Position numbers and translations under genes: made by a program. 31,055 nt of DNA. Origin: a virus. The stretch is from IMG/VR virus record IMGVR_UViG_3300029319_000158, positions 6,965-38,019 of that record; one strand, 5' to 3'. The notes beneath the pieces are model-generated. The model was given only the letters and a program-made list of their open reading frames with translations, was not told where the DNA came from and searched no databases. The number at the start of each line of letters is the position of its first letter. Within the stretch, counting starts at the first letter, position 1. Below are positions 1-6,639 of this stretch, in pieces.

Positions 1-30
1 ACTCGAAGAAGAAAGAATGAGGTTTGGCCC

Positions 31-285
31 ATGGGTCGTATATTCAAAACACCGTCAGACAATGCAACGGAGGAAACTCTTCGTGCAATTCATCTTGCAA
101 ATACTGTTGATACAACATATGAAAGAACTTGGGGCTGGGTAAAAACTGTCATTGCATCTTTCATTACCGCTTTGGTAGTGAGTGGTATTGAGTTTTATAA
201 TCCTGAATTTAGTGTCTATGATAATACTCTCGACTGGGGTGTGGGAAAATTACGCGATCTCATTAACTGGTTGAAGTGGTGGTAA
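31..285 (+). CDS. Small single-span membrane protein, function unknown
   Basis: I do not recognise this 84-residue protein. The middle (about residues 36-53, VKTVIASFITALVVSGIE) is one hydrophobic stretch long enough to cross a membrane. The C-terminus is Trp-rich (INWLKWW). GAGGT about six bases before the ATG supports this start, although the frame is open back to base 1, so a longer protein cannot be excluded. A different upstream gene appears to end at base 20 (last codons S-K-K-K-E, stop TGA). The gene ends one base before the GTPase gene, so the two are probably co-translated and the peptide may help place the GTPase at a membrane. That link is inferred from position only. Confidence 0.6.
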   Translation: MGRIFKTPSDNATEETLRAIHLANTVDTTYERTWGWVKTVIASFITALVVSGIEFYNPEFSVYDNTLDWGVGKLRDLINWLKWW

Positions 286-286
286 A

Positions 287-1000
287 ATGGTTGAACCGGG
301 CAGCACCGCTCTTGTTGGCGCTGCCATGTGGGGTCAAATGCTCTATCATACATATCGTCCTCGAAAAGTGGGAATATATGGAGCACCAATGGTTGGAAAA
401 ACAACGCTTGACCGATACATGACGACTCCCGGTGAAATGGAAGAAATTGAAGAGCGGACAACACACTCTCGTATTTTAAAATTAGGAAACTATCGAATGC
501 CCAAACCAACGAGAAAAAGAATATCTTGGAATAATGAACGTCGCCTTGTCTTTTCTTCTGATGTTGGGGGAGATACGCGATTTTGGAACTTATGGATTGA
601 GGATATGGTCACTCGTGGTGTTGAAGGAGTTGTCTACATGTTTGATGAGCGTGCGTTCAAAGGTGATGATGGTGGAGAGCAAATAGCAGGTTTTCGTTAC
701 TTAGTAGACAGAGTCATATCCCGTGATTATCGATACCGCTCTTTGTGGTCGAGACTTAAGGGAAGAAAATATCATCCTCGAATAATCATGCTTGTAGCAA
801 ACAAAGCAGATCGTTTCTTTGATGATGCAGCATCGAAGTTATGGAGAGATGGTCGTATTGGTGAGCATAAGATATTTGACCCATTCAGAGATGATTTGAT
901 TAGACTACAAAAAGCGGGTATACCGACAAAGCGCTCTTTCATGGCAACCCGTATTGGTTGGAATGTAGAAAAAACTCTACTGGACCTTCTGACCATTTGA
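287..1000 (+). CDS. Arf/SRPRB-like small GTPase
   Basis: This 237-residue protein carries the ordered motifs of a Ras-superfamily GTPase. The P-loop GAPMVGKT is at residues 32-39, the G3 motif DVGG at 92-95, the G4 guanine-specificity motif NKAD at 172-175, and a G5-like MATRIGWNVEKT lies near the C-terminus. The DVGG context followed by an aromatic residue resembles the Arf/Sar/SRPRB branch. The position after DVGG, normally the catalytic Gln in Arf proteins, is Asp96 here, so intrinsic hydrolysis may be weak or use another residue. The N-terminus (residues 6-20) is rather hydrophobic. The gene starts one base after the membrane-peptide gene and precedes an AbrB-like gene. Known members of this superfamily control membrane traffic or polarity. 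The role in a virus is unknown, and an MglA-like GTPase is the alternative reading. Confidence 0.8.
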   Translation: MVEPGSTALVGAAMWGQMLYHTYRPRKVGIYGAPMVGKTTLDRYMTTPGEMEEIEERTTHSRILKLGNYRMPKPTRKRISWNNERRLVFSSDVGGDTRFWNLWIEDMVTRGVEGVVYMFDERAFKGDDGGEQIAGFRYLVDRVISRDYRYRSLWSRLKGRKYHPRIIMLVANKADRFFDDAASKLWRDGRIGEHKIFDPFRDDLIRLQKAGIPTKRSFMATRIGWNVEKTLLDLLTI

Positions 1001-1035
1001 GTGACCTTTATGTGGAACAAGTGAGTGGGATATAC

Positions 1036-1206
1036 ATGGTCGCGACTAAGTTGGTTTCTACTGGCGGAGCGAGTCGTAGTCTAAGAACGACTGTGCCACT
1101 TTGGGTTGTAGAGCATTTTGAACTCTCAGCAGGTGACACAGTTGAATGGAAATTTTTAGTTGAAGATGGTAAAATGCAATTGATTGTAACGCCAAAGAAG
1201 GAGTGA
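1036..1206 (+). CDS. AbrB/SpoVT-like swapped-hairpin DNA-binding protein
   Basis: A 57-residue protein beginning MVATKLVSTGGASRSLRTTV. It follows the AbrB/MazE swapped-hairpin pattern: a basic serine-rich first strand, a V-P-x-W-V-V-E-H-F helix, then L-S-A-G-D-T-V-E-W and a final strand of the D-G-K-M-Q-L-I-V type. Archaeal and bacterial homologues bind DNA as dimers and often act as transcription regulators or antitoxins. The ATG at 1036 makes the protein start at the domain edge; an in-frame GTG at 1021 is possible. No toxin gene is adjacent. It sits between the GTPase and a zinc-binding protein, so it could regulate this late operon, but that is inference. Confidence 0.65.
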   Translation: MVATKLVSTGGASRSLRTTVPLWVVEHFELSAGDTVEWKFLVEDGKMQLIVTPKKE

Positions 1207-1211
1207 GTCAA

Positions 1212-2132
1212 ATGATGATGAGACAAAACGATCAGATATCACTCGCAAGTGTAAACGAAGCACACCTTGCTATGTTAGCCACTCAAGGTAATGAGCAAAT
1301 TACTCAGGCTGCTCTTACTGAGATGGTAAGCGCACAACAGGCTATGCAACAGGTAGCGCAAAATCAAAACATCGAAGTTCCAAAAGTCAACTTTTTCCCA
1401 AGCACTCATCCTGACCCACGTAAGGCACGTCGTCGAGATATCAAACAGGCGTACAAACTTCTTCAACCAGCAAAGCGTTCGATATTCAATCCCATGAGAT
1501 GGTTTGGAAATAAATATCGTTACGATAAAGACACTGGTGTTTGTGTTGTAGATGGTTGTAATGTAGCAGAACTCATTAAACACGATAATCTCTACATGAG
1601 AATTTGTGACGAAGATACAGGACGTAGCCTATGGGAAATGTATTGGCAAAACCCTGTAACTGGTGAACCCGAAGCATTCATTGCTCGTGACAAGGTAACA
1701 AGTGGTCGTAAGATGCGAGGTACATATTGTCCTGAACATCTTCATCTCTATCATTTGTTGAAGAAGTGGGAGGCTGAGGAAGATAAGCAAAATGAAATGA
1801 ATCCAAATCGTCTTCGCGATAAGGTAAAACGTGGAGTTTCTATTGTAACAGTCCCAGTACAGAGTAATAAAAAGAAAGATCCTACACCAGCCATGCTCCA
1901 AAAATATGAACCGTTCTTTGCTGAACTTGAGCGTGATTCAGGAAAAACAAAAGGTATTAGTATTCTTCACTACAAAAACCCGGTGACTGATGTAAATGAT
2001 GTAACGATGATTGTGTTTGATTTACGTATTTTCCAACAAGAATTACAGGCTCTAAATACACCAACTCAAGCATTTCAAGATTTAATCGCTCAACAGAACA
2101 TTGATGCGTCACAGTCTCTTGGAGGTGAGTAG
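1212..2132 (+). CDS. Unknown protein with Cys/His metal-site candidates
   Basis: I do not recognise this roughly 306-residue protein. AAGGAG at 1198-1203, eight bases upstream, decides for the ATG at 1212 over a GTG at 1203 that lies inside that ribosome binding site. The N-terminal 60 residues are Gln/Ala-rich and probably helical. The middle holds a possible zinc site: C111-x4-C116, followed by C173-x2-H176 in TYCPEHLHLYH. The C-terminal third contains an alpha/beta-looking stretch (GISILHYKNPVTDVNDVTMI) and ends with a Gln-rich helix. It runs directly into the next gene. Position in the structural block suggests a virion or assembly role, but nothing in the sequence proves it. Confidence 0.6.
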   Translation: MMMRQNDQISLASVNEAHLAMLATQGNEQITQAALTEMVSAQQAMQQVAQNQNIEVPKVNFFPSTHPDPRKARRRDIKQAYKLLQPAKRSIFNPMRWFGNKYRYDKDTGVCVVDGCNVAELIKHDNLYMRICDEDTGRSLWEMYWQNPVTGEPEAFIARDKVTSGRKMRGTYCPEHLHLYHLLKKWEAEEDKQNEMNPNRLRDKVKRGVSIVTVPVQSNKKKDPTPAMLQKYEPFFAELERDSGKTKGISILHYKNPVTDVNDVTMIVFDLRIFQQELQALNTPTQAFQDLIAQQNIDASQSLGGE

Positions 2133-2765
2133 ATGTTTAACTTCGGCCAACAACCTCAACCTTCGGGTACACTCAATCTTTCAGCAACTGGAGCGCCTGT
2201 TGCTTCCCAGCAGTCACTTGGTTTTACTCAACAAATGCAACAAAATCCTATGATGGGTGGGATGATGACTGGAATGGGTATTACTCCACAACAACAGCAA
2301 TTTATGCAACAACCTGTCACGCCTCCGAGTGAAATGGAAATACTTAATGCACTTTTGAATTCACAAAATCCTATTCATCGCTTCATAAAAGATGGTGGGT
2401 TAAACACCTTGGTTGAAATTATTGCAGCAACAACAAGTCTTACGCTTCTAAATATTTTGAAAGAGGCAACTTTTGCGATTGACGAAGATGAGGGTGGGAT
2501 GAAATTAGATGCATCTTCTCTTCCTGAAAATCTTAAGACATTAAGCGCAGAAAATGTTACAGTGCTATTGAACAATATGATGGCTGTAAGCACACAAACT
2601 GTCCAACAGGCTGAAATGCAACGTCAACAAATCATAGCAACATCTCAACAATCCATGATGGGAGGCGCACTTCAAGCAGCGCTTGCAGATGAAGGGATGA
2701 TGGAAAAGGTTGGTGGGGGCATTGGAAGTGTCGCTCGCTCCTTTATGGGACTACCAAAACAGTGA
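2133..2765 (+). CDS. Gln/Met-rich helical protein, function unknown
   Basis: A 210-residue protein with no family I can name. Residues 1-65 are low complexity (Gln, Met, Gly, Pro), with runs such as MMGGMMTGMG and PQQQQFMQQP. The rest looks helical, including a hydrophobic stretch around LVEIIAATTSLTLLNILKEA. GGAGGTGA at 2121-2128 is a strong ribosome binding site four bases before the ATG, and the start immediately follows the previous stop. Disordered Gln/Met-rich tails are common in virion-associated proteins, but function is not shown. The downstream two-helix membrane protein overlaps its stop codon. Confidence 0.6.
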   Translation: MFNFGQQPQPSGTLNLSATGAPVASQQSLGFTQQMQQNPMMGGMMTGMGITPQQQQFMQQPVTPPSEMEILNALLNSQNPIHRFIKDGGLNTLVEIIAATTSLTLLNILKEATFAIDEDEGGMKLDASSLPENLKTLSAENVTVLLNNMMAVSTQTVQQAEMQRQQIIATSQQSMMGGALQAALADEGMMEKVGGGIGSVARSFMGLPKQ

Positions 2766-3028
2766 TTGAAATGATGCCTACACCAAGAGATGCAATTGAA
2801 ATCCCCATGAGGGGATTAACCGCCTCCAGTATTGATGTATTTTCTCCACCAAGATCGGTAATTGCTGATATGATAATGGTTCAATTCATTAGTATGATTG
2901 TTACATTTATGGCCCTTCTTCTCTTCAAAGGTCAAGACCTTTCTTCAACTGATGTCAGTCTCGCTTTGATTGGTGTTATGGGTGCAAGCCTGATGTTAAG
3001 CACCCTTTACTCAAGACTCACTCGCTAA
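2762..3028 (+). CDS. Two-helix small membrane protein (holin-like topology)
   Basis: This 88-residue protein has two hydrophobic segments, about MVQFISMIVTFMALLLF and VSLALIGVMGASLMLSTLY, separated by a short polar loop (KGQDLSSTD). It has a roughly 35-residue N-terminal region and a short basic end (SRLTR). Two spans in under 100 residues is the shape of many phage holins, but many other small membrane proteins look alike and no lysin gene is in the window. A GTG start overlaps the upstream stop (GTGA); ATG codons at 2771 and 2774 are alternatives. It is convergent with the - strand gene and overlaps its 3' end by 18 bases. T-rich sequence just after the stop (3033-3042) could serve as an archaeal-type terminator. 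Confidence 0.55.
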   Translation: MIEMMPTPRDAIEIPMRGLTASSIDVFSPPRSVIADMIMVQFISMIVTFMALLLFKGQDLSSTDVSLALIGVMGASLMLSTLYSRLTR

Positions 3029-3247
3029 CCATTTTCCTTTTGGACAATCCATGCTGGGTAATGCTGCTTTAATACTCATGGAACATCCACATGCTCTGCA
3101 CATCTTAATTCGTTTTATTAGATAAGGACATTCATCACAAATCGATAGACGTGTAGCATATTCTTTCTTTGTTACACGCCTCTTTTTTACAACATCTGAG
3201 GTCGCCTTTACAATCTCACGCGGTATGCGTTGCAAACGTCGAGGCAT
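3011..3247 (-). CDS. Small Cys-rich zinc-binding protein ending in CPKGKW, marine phage type
   Basis: This is the only - strand gene, 78 residues. A basic N-terminus (MPRRLQRIPREIV) is followed by EYATRLSICDECPY and a cysteine cluster. The cysteines are C37-x2-C40, C50-x2-C53 with C55 beside it, and C68 in CPKGKW. This arrangement of two CxxC pairs and a C-terminal CPxGKW is familiar from small uncharacterised proteins of marine phages. It is predicted to bind one or two zinc ions; function is not known. It overlaps the 3' end of the convergent membrane-protein gene and is transcribed away from the 3306 gene, so it must have its own promoter, probably in 3248-3305. Its orientation suggests different timing from the structural operon. 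Confidence 0.7.
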   Translation of the reverse strand: MPRRLQRIPREIVKATSDVVKKRRVTKKEYATRLSICDECPYLIKRIKMCRACGCSMSIKAALPSMDCPKGKWLASES

Positions 3248-3305
3248 GAGTTTGCATATCTATAGTCTTGAAAAGGATTATGTTTGATGCTGCTTTAAGA
3301 ACTCC
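3248..3305. promoter_or_regulatory. Divergent intergenic gap, candidate promoter region
   Basis: A 58-base gap separates the start of the - strand Cys-rich gene from the start of the candidate small terminase. It is the only place in the window where two genes diverge, so it should hold promoters for both. On the - strand, an AT-rich ACTATAGATATG lies about 10-20 bases before that start codon and is a weak TATA-box candidate. On the + strand, ATTATGTTTG lies about 20-30 bases before the ATG at 3306, and that gene lacks a clear Shine-Dalgarno sequence, so a leaderless transcript is possible. Neither box is close to a strong consensus. Confidence 0.35.
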
Positions 3306-3989
3306 ATGACCGGAGCAGAGCGTGTCTCGAAACGCTCTTGTGCTTTTTGTCAACATCCTAGCCGTGATGAACTCGAAAAAGGTTTACTGAGTGGAGAAAT
3401 ATCCACAAGGGAGTTAGATAGAGATATGGGTTGGAGGCCGAATACGAGTGACCGACATTTTCGCAATCACATGGGTGAGTATCACATGGCTGCTAATCCT
3501 GAGTGCAAGGTTTGCTCAAGTCCCGATCGTGCTGAATATGAATCTCGTTTTTTTCATGACGGGTCTCAATCAGATGCTATAGCCGAAGAATTAGGGATAG
3601 CGGAATCTTCTGTGTATCATCATATGCGACATCATTTTCAACCCTTGGTACAACGTAGTGCTGCGGCGGAAGTCGCTTTAGTGGTTGGAAGTGAAATTGA
3701 TGTACTTAGGGGAAATGTCGAACACCTCAATCATAAGTTGTCTGAATTGCTCAATGAGGGTAGCGTACACGAAGATGGATTCATCAGAGATGCAGTGTCT
3801 TTGCACAAAGAAGTAAGAGAATCTCTCAAGGATTTATTGAAGTTCCAAGGTGAGTGGGGTGCTACTTCTGAAAATGGTCAAACCCACAATACGATTAATA
3901 TTCTAAAAGTTGAACTTAGTAAAGAAAGTCCTGAGACTTGGATGCGAGTTCGTGAGAAATTAATTGAACAGGTTGGTGATATTGAGTGA
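3306..3989 (+). CDS. Tandem Cys2-His2 helix-turn-helix protein, candidate small terminase subunit
   Basis: The 227-residue protein contains two copies of one unit at a 55-residue period. Unit 1 has C12-x2-C15 and H51-x3-H55; unit 2 has C67-x2-C70 and H106-x3-H110. Between the ligands lies a helix-turn-helix pattern, clearest in unit 2 (SDAIAEELGIAESSVYHHM). Single-copy versions of this zinc-stabilised HTH occur in phage DNA-binding proteins near terminases. The remaining residues, about 125-227, form predicted helices (VLRGNVEHLNHKLSELL) suited to oligomerisation. DNA-binding head plus helical oligomerisation region is the architecture of small terminase subunits, so this is my best candidate for packaging-site recognition. 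The large subunit lies 6 kb downstream. A transcription regulator is the alternative, given the adjacent divergent gap. Confidence 0.55.
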   Translation: MTGAERVSKRSCAFCQHPSRDELEKGLLSGEISTRELDRDMGWRPNTSDRHFRNHMGEYHMAANPECKVCSSPDRAEYESRFFHDGSQSDAIAEELGIAESSVYHHMRHHFQPLVQRSAAAEVALVVGSEIDVLRGNVEHLNHKLSELLNEGSVHEDGFIRDAVSLHKEVRESLKDLLKFQGEWGATSENGQTHNTINILKVELSKESPETWMRVREKLIEQVGDIE

Positions 3990-4396
3990 AATCTGTACCC
4001 ATACCTCATCTTCTATGCAAATCTCATCCCGGTTATAGTATCATAATTTCACGAGATTATGGTCTTCTTTTAGAAAAACAAATACCAACTGTTCTTGATT
4101 ATGCTAGATGCTTAACGGATAGTTTTAGTCACTATGGTGATTTTGAGATTGCACCCATAGGTATGTTTAGTATTTTATGTCAATCATTTCAAACTCTTCT
4201 TGAGTCAGATGAACCCGAAGATGTTCTTCCAGCAAGGACATCACTAAAATCAGCACTTCATCATTTGAACGATACCTTTGTTAAAATGAGTCGTGCGTTT
4301 CCACTTGATTCTAAAGTTCGTCAATTGTATGCTGATGTATCCCAATCCCTATACGCTTACGCGGACTCGCTTGTAAATGCCGGGTGTGAAACATGA
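3986..4396 (+). CDS. Unknown 136-residue helical protein
   Basis: No recognised family. The gene begins with GTG overlapping the upstream stop (GTGA) and ends in an ATGA overlap with the next gene, so translation is probably coupled on both sides. The N-terminus contains LLCKSHPGYSIIISRDYG, whose KSHP core recurs in two other proteins of this window (13137-14351 and 17666-23572). The remainder is mostly helix-forming, with SFQTLLES and a C-terminal VRQLYADVSQSLYAYADSLV. It has no membrane segment and no metal motif. Its position between candidate small terminase and large head proteins suggests an assembly or virion role. Confidence 0.55.
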   Translation: MKSVPIPHLLCKSHPGYSIIISRDYGLLLEKQIPTVLDYARCLTDSFSHYGDFEIAPIGMFSILCQSFQTLLESDEPEDVLPARTSLKSALHHLNDTFVKMSRAFPLDSKVRQLYADVSQSLYAYADSLVNAGCET

Positions 4397-6639
4397 CTGA
4401 GGGAATGATGGGTCGCGGGTCTGACACTCGCATGTATAACCCTCGTTCAGAATCCTCTCATATGTTCCGTGAAAATCACGAAGAAGAGGGCACGCGCACT
4501 GGTTATGAAGATCCTCGTGACCTTGATAATCGTGCTGATAAACGTCAGGCTAAGAAAGAAAAGGAAGAAAAAGAAGAGAAGAAAATAAAACATATCAAAG
4601 TTCGTCGTCACCATCTCCATTCTGGGCAAGATGAAATGGACGAAGAAGAGTCACCCATGGAAAATTCTGAATACAAACCTCGTGGTTCTGTAGATAATCC
4701 GTCCAAGCAAACAATACCATCTGGTGCTGGTGGGTTTCTAACCAGTCTTGCTACACAAGCAAAAGGTCCGGGCGCTGCTGCTGGACAGTTGGTTGCAATG
4801 AGTGAACCGATGTTAGATGCTTGGTCTGAGTTGTTGAAACAAGATAGGCGTATCCCCGATGTAACTGATGAGTATGATTACTATAACTACTATGATACTT
4901 ATGCAGATGAAGACCGACCTTTAGCACATATGCCTCATTCTACTCTTGATGCAAGATTAGCAGAAAGGGGTGAGGTTGGTGAATATGCTCATGATAACGA
5001 TGATGAATTTGATGAGTTAATACATGAGTATCTTATGAGAGACAGGGAAAATCGAAGTGGGGTTGACCGTGAAGGTTTTCCACAAGAGTTTCAAGACATT
5101 CACACAAGCGAACCAATGGAAAACGCTTGGTCTGAGTTGTTGAAATCTAAACCAAAGGGACTGCCTCAAGGGGTTCCTCACGCTTCTGATACAGGAAAAA
5201 GTAAGAGAGAAAGGGATAGAGACACACAATCTGATATTGCTCGAAGAAAAAGAAATCCAGTAAAAGTTATGCGAAACCCTGTTCAATCAGCGTTAACAAC
5301 TGGGCAGCATAATAGAATGCAAACCGCGTTGGAATTATTGGAGCAATATGGCTCTGCTGACAGAATACCTCCAAAAATTTTAGCCCAACGTCTTCCTGAA
5401 TTTCTAAGAACTACAGCCACTAGAAAAAGAAAACCCTCTGTAGGTAGGAAACCCTTTGAGGGGGAGAGAGTTTATGGCGGTGAAGGGATAAAACAAAGAG
5501 ATGCTCAAAAGTATATTAGACCATTAGCACCTGCACAAAGAGAGGCAATTACTGGTGGAGAGTACCACGATAGTCTGCTCGATGCATTGAATACTGGACA
5601 ATTTATGTCTGAACTTTCGACATTTGCTGAGAACGCACCTGCTTATGATAGAAGGATAGAGGAAGCAAGGAGAGCATCACTTCCCCCTGAACCTACTCTT
5701 GAGCCTCAACCTGTTCAAAAAGATAAGATTGAACCCGGTCCTTTACCAGATACCTTCTTTGTTAATGGAGACTTTATGGATGCTCGCCAGTTCGCTGCAT
5801 ATCAGGCTCAAAAGAATCAACAGCAAAAAAGCGAACCGATGGACCATGCTTGGTCTGAGTTGTTAAAGTCCAAGAAAGAAGAAAGAAAAAGAAAGAAGGA
5901 AGAAGGTGCAAAGTTTCGACCATCTACAGGTGCATTTGAGCGACCAAGGGGTGGATTCGGTGGTAGGCCAGCAACTCCTGCTCGTGCTAAAATCATTAGT
6001 CGAAATCTCCCCGTTGGGAGACACACTGGATTAAACTTAGCAGATCTTGCTGTTGAGATGTCTCACCGTGGTGTCGCATCCAAGCAACCAATGTCCAAAG
6101 ATCCTCAACAATATCGTGACTACATGGCTACCCAAGAGGCTCAAAAGCGTGTTGGGAATGTTCGCACTCCTTATGCTGAACATCGTCGTTTTGGACGCCC
6201 ATCAAGGCGTGCTAAATCTGGTATGCCCCGTGTACCTCGACCTCGTCTTCATCCAGTTCGTGCTCCAAGCATAGTGCCACCTAAGATGAAAATGCCTCGT
6301 CTTCGCAAACCTAAGATGCCGGGCATGGTGACAATGAGTGAAGATGAAATAACTCAATCAGATGTTCTAAAATCTGCAAGTGATGCTGGATATCTCCGTA
6401 TTCTAGTGCGTGAATTACGTGAAGCACTTCGTGAAACTCGTGATAAAGATAGAAAGCGAAAGGGAATGGGAACCCCTGATACTTCGGGCGCTGCCTCTAA
6501 TCTCCCCAACCATCCATCCAATTCTCATGCTCAAACGAGCACTCCACAAGGGGGGACAGAAAACGAGGAAGCAGAGGCTAAAATGTATGGGGCTGACCCA
6601 GCGCAAGTCATCAACGCTCGTGGGAGCAATAAGTCATGA
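4393..6639 (+). CDS. Large low-complexity protein with three EPMxxAWSELLK repeats
   Basis: This 748-residue protein is mostly charged and probably disordered. Residues 50-75 are Lys/Glu-rich, and there is an acidic Tyr/Asp patch near residue 160 (DEYDYYNYYDTYADED). The clearest feature is the peptide SEPMxxAWSELLK, found three times at residues 137-149, 239-251 and 480-492. A partial match, ESPMENSEY, lies near residue 80. The AW core also occurs in four other proteins here. The C-terminal quarter is basic (PPKMKMPRLRKPKMPGM) and may contact DNA. The gene sits between small proteins and a second giant with short overlaps on both sides. Repeated short motifs in a disordered chain suggest a multivalent scaffold or tether. 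I know no homologue. Confidence 0.6.
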   Translation: MTEGMMGRGSDTRMYNPRSESSHMFRENHEEEGTRTGYEDPRDLDNRADKRQAKKEKEEKEEKKIKHIKVRRHHLHSGQDEMDEEESPMENSEYKPRGSVDNPSKQTIPSGAGGFLTSLATQAKGPGAAAGQLVAMSEPMLDAWSELLKQDRRIPDVTDEYDYYNYYDTYADEDRPLAHMPHSTLDARLAERGEVGEYAHDNDDEFDELIHEYLMRDRENRSGVDREGFPQEFQDIHTSEPMENAWSELLKSKPKGLPQGVPHASDTGKSKRERDRDTQSDIARRKRNPVKVMRNPVQSALTTGQHNRMQTALELLEQYGSADRIPPKILAQRLPEFLRTTATRKRKPSVGRKPFEGERVYGGEGIKQRDAQKYIRPLAPAQREAITGGEYHDSLLDALNTGQFMSELSTFAENAPAYDRRIEEARRASLPPEPTLEPQPVQKDKIEPGPLPDTFFVNGDFMDARQFAAYQAQKNQQQKSEPMDHAWSELLKSKKEERKRKKEEGAKFRPSTGAFERPRGGFGGRPATPARAKIISRNLPVGRHTGLNLADLAVEMSHRGVASKQPMSKDPQQYRDYMATQEAQKRVGNVRTPYAEHRRFGRPSRRAKSGMPRVPRPRLHPVRAPSIVPPKMKMPRLRKPKMPGMVTMSEDEITQSDVLKSASDAGYLRILVRELREALRETRDKDRKRKGMGTPDTSGAASNLPNHPSNSHAQTSTPQGGTENEEAEAKMYGADPAQVINARGSNKS
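4801..4839 (+). repeat. AWSELLK motif, copy 1
   Basis: Encodes SEPMLDAWSELLK. The core GCTTGGTCTGAGTTGTT (17 bases) is identical in all three copies inside this gene. Confidence 0.85.
5107..5145 (+). repeat. AWSELLK motif, copy 2
   Basis: Encodes SEPMENAWSELLK, followed by SK. It shares the 17-base core with copies 1 and 3; the two variable residues are EN here. Confidence 0.85.
5830..5868 (+). repeat. AWSELLK motif, copy 3
   Basis: Encodes SEPMDHAWSELLK, followed by SKKEERKRKKEE. The same 17-base core is present, then Leu and Lys codons change (TTA AAG), showing the peptide is kept despite synonymous drift. Confidence 0.85.
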
